DNA from: Balneolaceae bacterium
Lineage (GTDB): Bacteria; Bacteroidota; Rhodothermia; Balneolales; Balneolaceae
DNA length: 45,657 nt
Assembly: GCA_003559375.1 (NCBI GenBank)
Contig: PWLN01000129.1
Location: forward strand, 1-45,657
Direction: 5' to 3'
In this document: positions 1 to 8,423 of the stretch, piece by piece
Numbering within the stretch: the first letter of the stretch is position 1
How the letters are laid out: every line of letters starts with the position of its first letter
The notes under the pieces: model-generated
The model's database searches: none
What the model was told of the DNA's origin: nothing
What the model saw: only the letters and a program-made list of their open reading frames with translations
Made by a program: the position numbers and the translations under genes

Positions 1-102
1 AATCGGTCGATTAGGCTATCTACCTGTACCAAATTCTGTACCAATAACTACTAATTTGATATTTAAAGTACTGATTATAATAGCTATATATAACAGTATA
101 TG
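1..102. other. window edge, no gene seen
   Basis: This AT-rich stretch before the tRNA-Arg gene shows no coding frame, hairpin or repeat that I can support. It lies 3' of the minus-strand tRNA. Confidence 0.5.
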
Positions 103-175
103 TGACCCCGCCGGGACTCGAACCCAGATCTAAATCTTAGGAGGCTATCGTTCTATCCGCTTGAACTACAGGGTC
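103..175 (-). tRNA. tRNA-Arg (anticodon CCU)
   Basis: On the minus strand the sequence folds as a 73-nt cloverleaf. The acceptor stem is GACCCTG with CGGGGTC (one G-U), the D stem is GTTC/GAAC, and the T arm is CTGGG-TTCGAGT-CCCGG. The anticodon loop CTCCTAA gives anticodon CCU, which reads AGG (Arg), and the discriminator is A. No 3' CCA is encoded. The anticodon stem is poor: ATAGC against GATTT gives a U-U at 28-42 and a G-A at 30-40. Identity is clear from the loop and T arm; full function is less certain because of that stem. Confidence 0.85.
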
Positions 176-312
176 AATAAAATCAATAATTTTTCAAAAA
201 GTTTTGGGCATGTTATTCATATCAACATCACCACAATATTTGAACTTAAAACAGGCCTCAATACATAATATACCCAACCTTTGCGTCACTCAGCGCCCTT
301 TGCGGTTTCCAG

Positions 313-385
313 AGCCAATGAACGGATTCGAACCGATGAACTACGCTTTACGAGAGCGTTGCTCTACCGGCTGAGCTACATTGGC
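313..385 (-). tRNA. tRNA-Thr (anticodon CGU)
   Basis: The minus strand folds as a standard 73-nt tRNA. The acceptor is GCCAATG/CATTGGC, the D stem GCTC/GAGC, and the anticodon stem ACGCT/AGCGT is perfect around loop CTCGTAA, giving anticodon CGU (reads ACG, Thr). The T arm is ATCGG-TTCGAAT-CCGTT with one U-U mismatch at 50-64. No CCA is encoded. It lies 137 nt upstream of the tRNA-Arg gene on the same strand, so the two may share a transcript. Confidence 0.93.
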
Positions 386-775
386 TTTACATTAAGTATG
401 ATGTAAACTCCGGGCAAGTGTGCAAATTATGGACTTTTTTTGAAAGGTTGTAAGATTTTTTTGGTTTTGAGTATTCAAAGAAACATGTGGGGAGTAGTTT
501 ATGATGAAGTGTGCTCTGGCAGAAAGCGGAGGTTGGGGGCTAAAGCCCCGGTGCAGGTGTGATGCCTCGTCCCGTCAGCTAAAGCAGACGGTAAGTGTGC
601 GGTTCGAAGTGAACAAACGAATCAACAAAATCAGATTCTATTTAGGAAAGTGCGCGGGTGAAATTATTTTCTGGCACCTCGAAAAAGTCATCCCCATAGA
701 AACAGGCAGTCGAGTTTATCGAAAAATGAACCATTAAAAAAATGAGAACCTTTCGGAGCGACTCGTCAGATGACT
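386..775. other. 390-nt gap with REP-like palindromes
   Basis: Apart from the two palindromes listed separately at 536-591, I see no convincing gene here. A 78-codon plus-strand frame (501-737) runs straight through the palindromes, has odd composition and shows no domain, so it is treated as chance. Confidence 0.6.
536..591. repeat. paired REP-like palindromes
   Basis: Two short hairpins lie 22 nt apart and share a TAAA loop. The first is GGGGC-TAAA-GCCCC (536-549). The second is CCGTC-A-GC-TAAA-GC-A-GACGG (572-591), in which an A opposes an A inside the stem. Paired hairpins with a shared loop are typical of REP/BIME-type intergenic repeats. A related half-element with AAAGCAGACGG lies at about 3051-3069. 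No transposase is nearby. Confidence 0.6.
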
Positions 776-2701
776 TTATTCTGTTATATAAGTTTTCAGT
801 GCTTTTTTTACTTGTTTCACGATACCATCCGGGCCGATTCCTACTTCATCATGTAATTCACGCTGGGTGCCGTGTTCAACGATGATGTCGGGTACTCCCA
901 TGATGGTGACCGGTACTGCAGCTCCTTTTGCAGCAACATATTCTGTGACAGCCGATCCAAATCCGCCCAATTTTGTACCGTCTTCGAGTGTTATGATACT
1001 GTCATATCCTGCCAGAACGTAATCAATCAAACCGGTATCAAGCGGTTTGGCGTATCTCATATCAAAATGGCCGATATGAATGCCTTCTTTTATTAGTTCT
1101 GCCATCGCTTCTGTTACATAATTACCAATTGGGCCGAAACTTAACACAGCAACTCTATCACCCTCAGCGATAATACGGCCTTTACCGATTTCCGTTTTTA
1201 TAAACTCTTCTCGAACTGCCATTCCGGTTGATTTTCCTCTGGGGTACCGGATCGCCCATGCGGCGTCTTGATGCTCCGAAGATGTATAGAGCATATCCCG
1301 CATCTCTTGTTCGTTCATTGGTGAGGAAATGATCATATTCGGCACTGCCCTGAGATAAGCCACATCATATAGTCCATGATGGGTAGGGCCGTCGGCGCCT
1401 ACCAGTCCGGCACGGTCAATACAAAATACAACCGGAAGTTTTTGTATGGCTACATCATGAATTACCTGGTCGTAGGCGCGCTGTAAAAAGGTAGAATATA
1501 GGGCCGCAAAAGCTTTTTTGCCCTGAGTGGCCAGTCCGGCCGCAAAAGTTACGGCATGTTGTTCGGCAATACCAACATCAAATGACCGTTCAGGGAAAGT
1601 TTTCATCATTGGCCAGAGGCTTGATCCGCTTGGCATAGCCGGAGTTATAGCAACGATATCTTCATTTTTGGCCGCAAGTTCAACAAGAGCATCACCAAAA
1701 ACATCCTGATATTTGGGTGCTTTTTTTTCACTATTTAACGGCATCGTTAGTGGCTGTCCGGTAATTTTGTCGAACGGACTGCTTTGTGCATGCCATTTTG
1801 TTTGTTCACGTTCGGCCGGGGCGAATCCTTTACCTTTTACGGTTACAATATGAAGCAGTTTAGGCCCCGAAACCGTCCTCAGATCCTCAAGATGGCGGCG
1901 GAGTGTATCAACATTGTGCCCATCAACCGGCCCATAATATTTAAATCCTAATGCCTGAAAAAGCGCGCCCGGAGTAATGGCTGCGGTCATGGCACGCTCG
2001 AGCCGGGATGCTGCTTTTCGCATTGTTTTGCCAGCAGATTTGAAATGGCCAAGCAGATCATAGATTTCATCACGCATCTTGTTGAATGTTTTGCTGGTTG
2101 TGATCTCAGCAAGATACTCCTTCAAGGCCCCTACGTTTGGGTCAATCGACATGTTGTTATCATTCAAAACTACCAACATATCAGTTTTCAGAGCGCCAGC
2201 ATTGTTCAATGCTTCAAATGCCATTCCTCCGGTCATGGCACCGTCGCCAATTACCGACACAACTTTCATATCAGATTTATTCAGGTCACGTGCAACAGCC
2301 ATCCCTAACCCTGCTGATATGGATGTGCTGGAGTGGCCCACACCAAACGAATCGTATTCACTCTCTGAGCGTTTTGGGAATCCTGACAAACCATGATATC
2401 TGCGGTTCGTATGAAATTCTTCCCTGCGTCCGGTAATAATTTTATGGCCGTATGCCTGATGTCCCACATCCCAGATCACCTGGTCTTTCGGGGTATTATA
2501 AACATAGTGCAGCGCCACTGTTAACTCGACAACTCCGAGGCTGGCACCAAAATGCCCTCCATAAACTGAAACCGTATCGATGATGTAAGCCCTCAACTCA
2601 TCACAAACATCCTGAAGCTGTTCCGCCTTCAATTTTCTCAATTCTTCCGGAATATGAATTGACTCGAGAAGAGGTCCCGGCTTCGGTTTATAAATTTCCA
2701 T
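776..2701 (-). CDS. dxs: 1-deoxy-D-xylulose-5-phosphate synthase
   Basis: Condenses pyruvate and glyceraldehyde 3-phosphate with thiamine diphosphate, the first step of the MEP isoprenoid pathway, in the cytoplasm. At 641 residues it is full length for the family. Visible motifs are GHQAYGHK near residue 80, the ThDP/Mg site GDGAMTGG near 150, and the DRAGLVGADGPTHHG signature near 430, followed by a transketolase C-terminal domain. The ATG at 2701 starts nine nucleotides after xseB ends, so the two are probably co-transcribed; no clear Shine-Dalgarno is present. The xseB-dxs pairing is common in bacteria. No sign of damage. Confidence 0.97.
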   Translation of the reverse strand: MEIYKPKPGPLLESIHIPEELRKLKAEQLQDVCDELRAYIIDTVSVYGGHFGASLGVVELTVALHYVYNTPKDQVIWDVGHQAYGHKIITGRREEFHTNRRYHGLSGFPKRSESEYDSFGVGHSSTSISAGLGMAVARDLNKSDMKVVSVIGDGAMTGGMAFEALNNAGALKTDMLVVLNDNNMSIDPNVGALKEYLAEITTSKTFNKMRDEIYDLLGHFKSAGKTMRKAASRLERAMTAAITPGALFQALGFKYYGPVDGHNVDTLRRHLEDLRTVSGPKLLHIVTVKGKGFAPAEREQTKWHAQSSPFDKITGQPLTMPLNSEKKAPKYQDVFGDALVELAAKNEDIVAITPAMPSGSSLWPMMKTFPERSFDVGIAEQHAVTFAAGLATQGKKAFAALYSTFLQRAYDQVIHDVAIQKLPVVFCIDRAGLVGADGPTHHGLYDVAYLRAVPNMIISSPMNEQEMRDMLYTSSEHQDAAWAIRYPRGKSTGMAVREEFIKTEIGKGRIIAEGDRVAVLSFGPIGNYVTEAMAELIKEGIHIGHFDMRYAKPLDTGLIDYVLAGYDSIITLEDGTKLGGFGSAVTEYVAAKGAAVPVTIMGVPDIIVEHGTQRELHDEVGIGPDGIVKQVKKALKTYITE

Positions 2702-2710
2702 ATAAATTTT

Positions 2711-2926
2711 TTAATCGTTGTTTGAGCTGCCTGAGACCCGGTCAATCTGCTCAATTTTTAGTGTAGCCTGTTCCAGCGTTTCAGTACATATCTTCGACAA
2801 CCTCAGGCCTTCCTCGTATAATTCAACAGATTTTTCGAGAGTAATGTCTTTTTCACCCAGCTGCTCAACTATTGTTTCCAGTTTCTCTAAAGCTTCTTCG
2901 AAGGTGGGTCGTTCCTTTTTAGGCAT
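2711..2926 (-). CDS. xseB: exodeoxyribonuclease VII small subunit
   Basis: Small subunit of exonuclease VII, which degrades single-stranded DNA with XseA. The 71-residue helical protein has the family pattern FEEALEKLETIVEQL followed by LEKSVELYEEGLRLSK. It lies directly upstream of dxs. The large subunit xseA is not next to it: the upstream neighbour is comEC, after about 300 nt of repeat-bearing DNA. Confidence 0.95.
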   Translation of the reverse strand: MPKKERPTFEEALEKLETIVEQLGEKDITLEKSVELYEEGLRLSKICTETLEQATLKIEQIDRVSGSSNND

Positions 2927-3032
2927 ACTTTTTTTTGATTTTAAAAACTGATCTTTTATCCATGCAAATTACGCTGATATAACTACAGCTTCAAACGCTT
3001 TTCACAAGATACGGGGCCTTCGCTGCAGATGA

Positions 3033-3216
3033 ATGGCCTATATCGTCATGCCTCCGCGAAAGCAGACGGCAATATTTTTAGAGAATCGCCCTATTAATTA
3101 TCAACATTACCCGAAGGAATCTCTCACGGTCAAGCCAATTCAGGGATTGACAACCCTTCGATATTTCCCGAAGGGATCCCTCACGGGGCAACATTCAATA
3201 TTCGATATTCGATATT
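3033..3216. repeat. cluster of degenerate REP-like repeats
   Basis: The gap between xseB and comEC holds several repeat fragments. At about 3040-3061 there is a GCCTCCGC-GAAA-GC half palindrome that runs into AAAGCAGACGG, also seen at 581-591. CCCGAAGG[A/G]ATC[T/C]CTCACGG occurs twice, at 3110-3129 and 3167-3186, 18 of 20 bases identical. The same CCCGAAGGGATCCCT sequence recurs inside the 3' end of hemB (28285-28299). The tract ends with tandem ATATTCG at about 3197-3215. No gene is supported here. Confidence 0.6.
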
Positions 3217-3222
3217 GGCTCC

Positions 3223-5637
3223 CTACCATTCCACTCTCTTTATCCGGTTTCCGTCAGATTTAAACCGAATTGCCCCCTCCAGGCTGGTATACTTTTGCCT
3301 TTCACTGAATTGATGCAGCCTGGCTACAGCATCTCGTCCCGGATGGCCAAACACATTTCGGAATGCCAATGATGCCACCGTGATTTCCGGCTCTACAAAT
3401 TGCATAAATATTTCGGTAGAACTTGTATTACTGGCATGGTGCCCGGCTTTATACAGGTCAGATTTCAAAAAATCACCATAACGGTTTGCTATCCGGGCTT
3501 CCTGTGCTGTTTCTGCATCACCGCTGAATAGAAAACTGGTTTGGCCATAGACCAGTTTCAATGCAACAGAGTGGTTGTTTGGATTCCGGTCTCGGGGCGC
3601 ATTTCTCTCGGGCCCAACAACAAACAGACGCAGCGCCGGATCTATTTCTATGATATCACCGGCAACCGGGTATCTTACAGGAATATTTTGTATCTCAAAA
3701 ATTTCCATCATAGATTGGTAAAGTGCAGAATCATAGTCGTAATCACTTTGATATACTTTGGCAATCTCCAAATTGTTGAGCAGTGCAGGCATGCCCCCAA
3801 TATGATCCGCATGAGGATGCGACAGGATTACGGCATCGAGCCTGGTTAAACCTATATGATCAAAGTATGGAAGAAGAACACGTTCGCCGCTGTTACTCAT
3901 TGGAGACCATCGGCCTGCATCGATCAGTAAATGTTTACCTTCCGGCGTCCTTATATGAATTGCATCGGCCTGGCCAACATCCAGAAAGGTAACTTCAAGG
4001 GTTTTCCATACCGGTTTTTTTGCCGCCAATTCGAGAAATAGAAGATTCATGGAAAACATCAGAAGGATCAGGGTTTTCCATCGTATTTGTGGTAAATGAA
4101 TGGCAGCGATAAAAAATATCGCACATATCCATATAAGAAACAGTGAAACAGGTGCTTGTTCGAACGTCAGATAACTGAATGATTGTGAACCCAGAAAATT
4201 TGCCACGTTGTGTATCCATTTTAATGAGAATTGCACTGGTTTCGCAATCAGGTAAAAAAATGTAGGCCCGAATGGCGTAATAAGTGCAAGAAGAAGTCCG
4301 GTTGGAACCGTTAGGGAAAGCAGTGGCACCACAAGGGCATTGGCGACAGGGCCGATAATCGAAAATTCACCGAAATAATAGATCAGGATCGGAAAAAGCC
4401 CCACCTGTACAACAACGGATACCATTATAATCGATATCAATCCTCCCCTGATACCGAAACGGTATTTGTAGGGTATCAGCTTTTGTGTTTGCGGCATGAG
4501 AAGTAAAATGATAAATACGGCGGAAAATGAGAGTTGAAAACCGATCTCAAAAAGTTGCCCGGGATTGATCAACAGGATGATGATTGCAGCAACTGCTGTA
4601 AGGTTGATGGAGTTTCGCACTTTATGAAACAGCTTTCCGTAGGTAATGAGCCATGCCATCAGTGAAGCCCTGGATACGGACGGGCTGAAGCCTGTTAATC
4701 CGGCATATCCCATTAGCAAAACGGTAAGCAATATCAACCCAAACCATTTCCCTTTGTTTGAGCCCCAAAGGAATGGGATAATCAGCCAAAAAGGTGCTAC
4801 GATAAAGCCAACATGAAGCCCTGAAACGGCCATGATATGCGACAGCCCGGAGCGTGAAAACTCCTGCCGTGTTTCCGGGGTCAGTTCATCTTTGTAGCCG
4901 AGAAGAAGAGCTTTCGCCAGTGCGGCATATTCTCTGTCAAAAAGCAGGTCTGCATTTGTCTGTACATAAGCCCGGAATGGCCCCCAATTCAGCATCCGGC
5001 TGGTTTCAACGTGCTTTAATTCCACAAGTTCTCCATGAGCGGCAATTTCACGGCTATGCAACCAGCTGCCATAATCGAACTCATGAGGATTACGGCGTTC
5101 CGGAAATGAATAAAAACGAATACGTGTATGGATAAAGTCGCCAGCCTGTATCGGATAGTCCTGGTTAACACCGCCGTACAATCGAATGCGATAATGCATA
5201 TTCCATTGCACATCTGCTGAAAATAATGTACTCTTTACATCCACCTCGAAAATCGGGCGACCAGAACCACTTCTGCCTGTAGACCGTATTCTTCCCGAAA
5301 TTTCTGCTTCTTCCCATTCAAACAGATAAACCGGAGCAGCATTATCCAGCGATTTCCATTTCCGGTGTTCCACTATTTGAAACATTAACAAAGCGGCTGT
5401 AAAGATCAACAGCAAATAAAAGAGAGAAGAGAAATGCCCGCCCGCAAGCAGATTCCGCTTTCTGATGATAAACTCAAACAATGCCCATAAAAAAATAGAG
5501 AATAGAAAGAAGATAAAACCGATCAATAAAGGCATATTTACCAAAAGTGCCGTTGTAATACCGGCCATCATGAGCAGCATAATACGTATAGCAGGATATG
5601 CCGCAAAAGGAAACCGGTATGATGTAATCTGGCTCAT
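3223..5637 (-). CDS. comEC: ComEC/Rec2 family DNA uptake channel
   Basis: Inner-membrane channel carrying single-stranded DNA into the cytoplasm during natural transformation. At 804 residues it has the full three-part layout: N-terminal hydrophobic segments and a DUF4131-like soluble part (about 1-200), the multi-helix competence domain (about 225-510, containing the LLLGYKDELTPETR and MAVSGLHVGF signatures), and a C-terminal metallo-beta-lactamase domain (about 535-800) with HPHADHIGG near residue 606 and GHHASNTSS near 735. The metal-binding residues look intact. The start is the ATG at 5637. It reads alone on the minus strand; no other competence gene is in the window. Confidence 0.95.
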   Translation of the reverse strand: MSQITSYRFPFAAYPAIRIMLLMMAGITTALLVNMPLLIGFIFFLFSIFLWALFEFIIRKRNLLAGGHFSSLFYLLLIFTAALLMFQIVEHRKWKSLDNAAPVYLFEWEEAEISGRIRSTGRSGSGRPIFEVDVKSTLFSADVQWNMHYRIRLYGGVNQDYPIQAGDFIHTRIRFYSFPERRNPHEFDYGSWLHSREIAAHGELVELKHVETSRMLNWGPFRAYVQTNADLLFDREYAALAKALLLGYKDELTPETRQEFSRSGLSHIMAVSGLHVGFIVAPFWLIIPFLWGSNKGKWFGLILLTVLLMGYAGLTGFSPSVSRASLMAWLITYGKLFHKVRNSINLTAVAAIIILLINPGQLFEIGFQLSFSAVFIILLLMPQTQKLIPYKYRFGIRGGLISIIMVSVVVQVGLFPILIYYFGEFSIIGPVANALVVPLLSLTVPTGLLLALITPFGPTFFYLIAKPVQFSLKWIHNVANFLGSQSFSYLTFEQAPVSLFLIWICAIFFIAAIHLPQIRWKTLILLMFSMNLLFLELAAKKPVWKTLEVTFLDVGQADAIHIRTPEGKHLLIDAGRWSPMSNSGERVLLPYFDHIGLTRLDAVILSHPHADHIGGMPALLNNLEIAKVYQSDYDYDSALYQSMMEIFEIQNIPVRYPVAGDIIEIDPALRLFVVGPERNAPRDRNPNNHSVALKLVYGQTSFLFSGDAETAQEARIANRYGDFLKSDLYKAGHHASNTSSTEIFMQFVEPEITVASLAFRNVFGHPGRDAVARLHQFSERQKYTSLEGAIRFKSDGNRIKRVEW

Positions 5638-6082
5638 ACCTGTATGAACCGCAAAAGTGGATTATCTTACAGAAAATCTATAACTGTTTTCAATGATATA
5701 CTTTGCCAAAACCCATTCGCAAATCGGTTATTCGGATTTTTCACTATTGGCTCGTATGGATAATTTGATACAGTAGAAAATAATATTACTGTGATCCATA
5801 TTGCTGTATACAATGCAAACTTCAGTCCACTTGTGGACAGCAAATATGGTAACTGCGGGTTTTAACCCGGGGAGCAGTGACACCTATAACTTGAAAGTGC
5901 GGGAGGCACGGTCGATACTCTTTTCTTCAATACTTGTGAAAAATCTAGTTAGGGTTAACTTGTATAGTCTCTATTCGGTCATTCCCTCAGATACTCTTTC
6001 ACAACTATGCTCTCGTATCTCATCATTCTTCTGCCTATTTTTATCAATTAAAAAATTCGGCAGGAATTCTGACAGATTAAGT
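5638..6082. other. divergent intergenic region, comEC/folB
   Basis: This 445-nt gap lies between divergent comEC and folB, so both promoters should be here, but I cannot place either with confidence. Two small palindromes sit close together: GTCCAC-TT-GTGGAC (5825-5838) and CGGGTT-TT-AACCCG (5856-5869), the latter nested in ACTG...CAGT. They look like a repeat remnant. A reading frame runs through the region into folB, but its sequence is not protein-like. Confidence 0.5.
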
Positions 6083-6442
6083 TTGGATAAAATCACCATC
6101 AAATCACTAAAATTTCAGGGCAAGCATGGTTATTATGATCATGAGAGAGAAAATGGAAATGATTTTGAGGTCGATATTACCGCAAGAGGCAACTTTAAAC
6201 CGTCAATCAACAATGATGACCTGGAACTAACATTCGACTATGAACGTGCACAGGAAATCGCTGCCGATATCATTCATGGCCCATCAGAAAAATTGATAGA
6301 AACCTTATGCCTTAACATTGGTAATCAACTATTTGAACAGTTCAGCCAGATTCAAAAACTGAGTGTATCGCTTAGAAAAATGAATCCACCTGTTAAATCA
6401 CCAGCGAAATTCGCTGAAATAACGATGAAATGGAAACGGTAA
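6083..6442 (+). CDS. folB: dihydroneopterin aldolase
   Basis: Converts 7,8-dihydroneopterin to 6-hydroxymethyl-7,8-dihydropterin plus glycolaldehyde in folate synthesis. The family part begins LDKITIKSLKFQGKHGYYDHE. The Glu of HGYYDHE and the Lys of SVSLRKMNPP fit the catalytic pair. An ATG-initiated frame from 5801 would add about 94 residues of non-family, low-quality sequence. I therefore start at TTG 6083, which gives 119 residues, the usual FolB length. No strong Shine-Dalgarno decides it, so the start is moderately certain. The gene overlaps folK by 13 nt, so the two consecutive pathway enzymes are translationally linked. Confidence 0.88.
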   Translation: MDKITIKSLKFQGKHGYYDHERENGNDFEVDITARGNFKPSINNDDLELTFDYERAQEIAADIIHGPSEKLIETLCLNIGNQLFEQFSQIQKLSVSLRKMNPPVKSPAKFAEITMKWKR

Positions 6443-6918
6443 TCATCGCTATTGGAAGTAACCTTGGTGACCGGCTCACAACCATCCGAAAAGCCGGCAA
6501 GTATTTGGCTCAGCTTTCACATGATCCGGTAATAAAGTCATCGGTCTGGGAGTCAGAACCCGTTGGAGGAGCTTTGTATTCATTCTACAATACTGCGGCA
6601 GCAATCACCACAACGGCCAATCCTGTAGATTTACTTGTGTCACTGAAACAATTTGAGCAGCAGTGCGGACGCGAAAAAAATCCCCAACGATGGGGGCCGC
6701 GCATCCTTGATCTTGATATAATCAGTTATGGAAACTTGGTGATTGAAGAGGATACCCTTATCATACCTCATCCGGAGTATCAAAACAGACTTTTCGTATT
6801 GATGCCTTTGGCTGAAATTGCTCAAGACTGGGCAGATCCCAGAACAGGTAAGCCAATTTCGGAAATGATAAACAGTGCCTTTGTTTCCGGCCTTCATAAA
6901 ACGGATCTTGAATGGTAA
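6430..6918 (+). CDS. folK: HPPK, 6-hydroxymethyl-7,8-dihydropterin pyrophosphokinase
   Basis: Transfers pyrophosphate from ATP to the pterin made by FolB, giving the substrate for dihydropteroate synthase. The 162-residue product has AIGSNLGDR at residues 7-15, the SSVWESEPVGG segment, the substrate and metal motif GREKNPQRWGPRILDLDI near residues 80-97, and IPHPEYQNRLFVLMPL. It is complete. Its ATG lies inside the end of folB. folP is not in the window. The kinase gene follows after 39 nt, an arrangement I know from many Bacteroidota genomes. Confidence 0.97.
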   Translation: METVIIAIGSNLGDRLTTIRKAGKYLAQLSHDPVIKSSVWESEPVGGALYSFYNTAAAITTTANPVDLLVSLKQFEQQCGREKNPQRWGPRILDLDIISYGNLVIEEDTLIIPHPEYQNRLFVLMPLAEIAQDWADPRTGKPISEMINSAFVSGLHKTDLEW

Positions 6919-6957
6919 CTTTCAAATATCCAGATCGTACCCAACTCTCTAATAATT

Positions 6958-7605
6958 ATGCGCAATCAATTTGATTTTATTGCGATTGAAGGTGTTATCG
7001 GCGCAGGCAAAACAACCCTTGCCCAGCTCATCGCAGAACGCATGGGGGCCCGCCCGGTTTTGGAACAGTTTGAAGAAAATCCTTTTTTACCCAAATTTTA
7101 TCAGAACCGTAAACGTTATGCATTCCAGACACAGCTTGCATTTCTTGCGAGCCGTTTTAAACAACAAGAAAAAATGACCAATCGTGACCTGTTCGACAGG
7201 TTTGTGATTTCCGATTATATTTTTGAAAAAGATCGTATTTTTGCCCGCCTGAACCTCGATGATGACGAAATGTCTCTCTATGATACGATTTATAATATCA
7301 TGACGGGTATATCAGCAAAACCCGACCTGGTGATCTATCTTCAGAGTACAGTTGAGAGTCTGATGGAAAATATTGTAAATCGCGGCAGAGATTATGAAAG
7401 ACACATTACACCTGATTATCTGAAGGAACTGAGTGACGCTTATAATCATTTTTTTTATCACTATAATAAAGCTCCGTTGATCATTATAAACGCTACAAAT
7501 ATTGATTTTGTAAACAACGCTGATCATCTTGCGTATATTGAAGAACAGATCTTCGAACAACCCATAAGGAGCAATACACATATTCACATTATTCCAGGCT
7601 CATGA
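6958..7605 (+). CDS. deoxynucleoside kinase
   Basis: Phosphorylates deoxynucleosides for dNTP salvage, in the dGK/dCK/dAK fold. The 215-residue protein has a P-loop (EGVIGAGKTT, residues 11-20), the DRFVISDYIFEKDRIFA segment with the family's conserved acidic/arginine region, and a short LID-like RGRDYERHI near residue 140. Exact substrate preference (dG, dA or dC) cannot be read from the sequence. Its stop codon overlaps the next start as ATGA, so it is part of the folB-folK operon. Confidence 0.9.
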   Translation: MRNQFDFIAIEGVIGAGKTTLAQLIAERMGARPVLEQFEENPFLPKFYQNRKRYAFQTQLAFLASRFKQQEKMTNRDLFDRFVISDYIFEKDRIFARLNLDDDEMSLYDTIYNIMTGISAKPDLVIYLQSTVESLMENIVNRGRDYERHITPDYLKELSDAYNHFFYHYNKAPLIIINATNIDFVNNADHLAYIEEQIFEQPIRSNTHIHIIPGS

Positions 7606-7817
7606 TTCGCTGGCTATTAATTGCTTTATTTATTTTTATCATCATCAGGATTCTCCGAGGTCCAAAAAACAGGAAAAGGCCATCCATACGTTTTCATTTT
7701 GGCAATCTGAATAACCAAAACGGCCGATATGGGCAGCAGCGCAAAAGGCTGGATGACATCGAAGAAGCTGAATTTGAAGACATTACCGAAAAAGTTAAAA
7801 AAGAGAAAGATTCATGA
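7602..7817 (+). CDS. small single-pass membrane protein, DUF4834-like
   Basis: A 71-residue protein with one N-terminal membrane helix (WLLIALFIFIIIRIL, residues 4-18), then a basic stretch rich in Arg and Lys, and a strongly acidic tail with EEAEFEDITEKV. This layout resembles the short DUF4834-type proteins of Bacteroidota, but that is from memory. It overlaps both neighbours by four nucleotides (ATGA at each end), which supports it being translated. Confidence 0.75.
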   Translation: MIRWLLIALFIFIIIRILRGPKNRKRPSIRFHFGNLNNQNGRYGQQRKRLDDIEEAEFEDITEKVKKEKDS

Positions 7818-8356
7818 GTTTTGAGAAACAACACGAATTAGGATACCAGCTTTTACACGATAAAGATCTCGATAGCAGCCTTGATACTGCACGGCAGCTT
7901 CAAAAAATGAAGCCGGATGCACCGGAAGGCTACACTCTGGAAGCAGAGGTGATGCAGAAACTGAACCAGTGGGATGCAAGCATTTCATCTCTCAATGATG
8001 CAATTGATCGCGACCTTGACTCAGGCAGGTTGTATAATCTGCGCGGCTACGCCTATCTTAATAAAGATGACCTTGAAAAAGCACGACAGGACTTTGAGAG
8101 AGCCGTTTCGCTTGATAATCTTCCCTCTGCCCACCGAAATATGGTACTCTATAAACTGATGACCGGCAAGGGAAATGAAGCCATATCATATCTGCTCGAC
8201 CGTATCCGTACCGATCCCCGGGATGTGGAAAACTGGATTCTGATGGGTGATCTGATGAAAAAGGGCGGCCATGAAGAAAAAGCACGCAGCTACTATGAAC
8301 AAGCCCTGAAAATGGATCCGGATAACGAATATGTGATGAATCTGCTCGAAAATTAA
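7814..8356 (+). CDS. tetratricopeptide repeat protein
   Basis: The 180-residue protein is built of about four to five TPR units, for example the stretch with GRLYNLRGYAYLNKDDLEKA (residues about 75-94) and the last repeat ending YYEQALKMDPDNEYV. There is no signal peptide, so it should be cytoplasmic or bound to a partner such as the small membrane protein encoded just upstream. TPRs mediate protein-protein contacts; no specific partner can be named. It is last in the folB-folK-kinase operon and converges on the S9 peptidase gene. Confidence 0.88.
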   Translation: MSFEKQHELGYQLLHDKDLDSSLDTARQLQKMKPDAPEGYTLEAEVMQKLNQWDASISSLNDAIDRDLDSGRLYNLRGYAYLNKDDLEKARQDFERAVSLDNLPSAHRNMVLYKLMTGKGNEAISYLLDRIRTDPRDVENWILMGDLMKKGGHEEKARSYYEQALKMDPDNEYVMNLLEN

Positions 8357-8423
8357 TTTGGAATGAAGCGATAGGATACCGAAATCATTCGCCGTTTCTC
8401 ATCAGGATCCGTATTCCCGAAAC

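Noticed and set aside
501-737. 78-codon plus-strand frame after tRNA-Thr
   Set aside because: It runs through two REP hairpins, has no domain or plausible composition, and lacks neighbours that support it.
5801-6082. N-terminal extension of FolB from ATG 5801
   Set aside because: The extra 94 residues are not FolB-like and cover intergenic palindromes; the family begins at the TTG at 6083.
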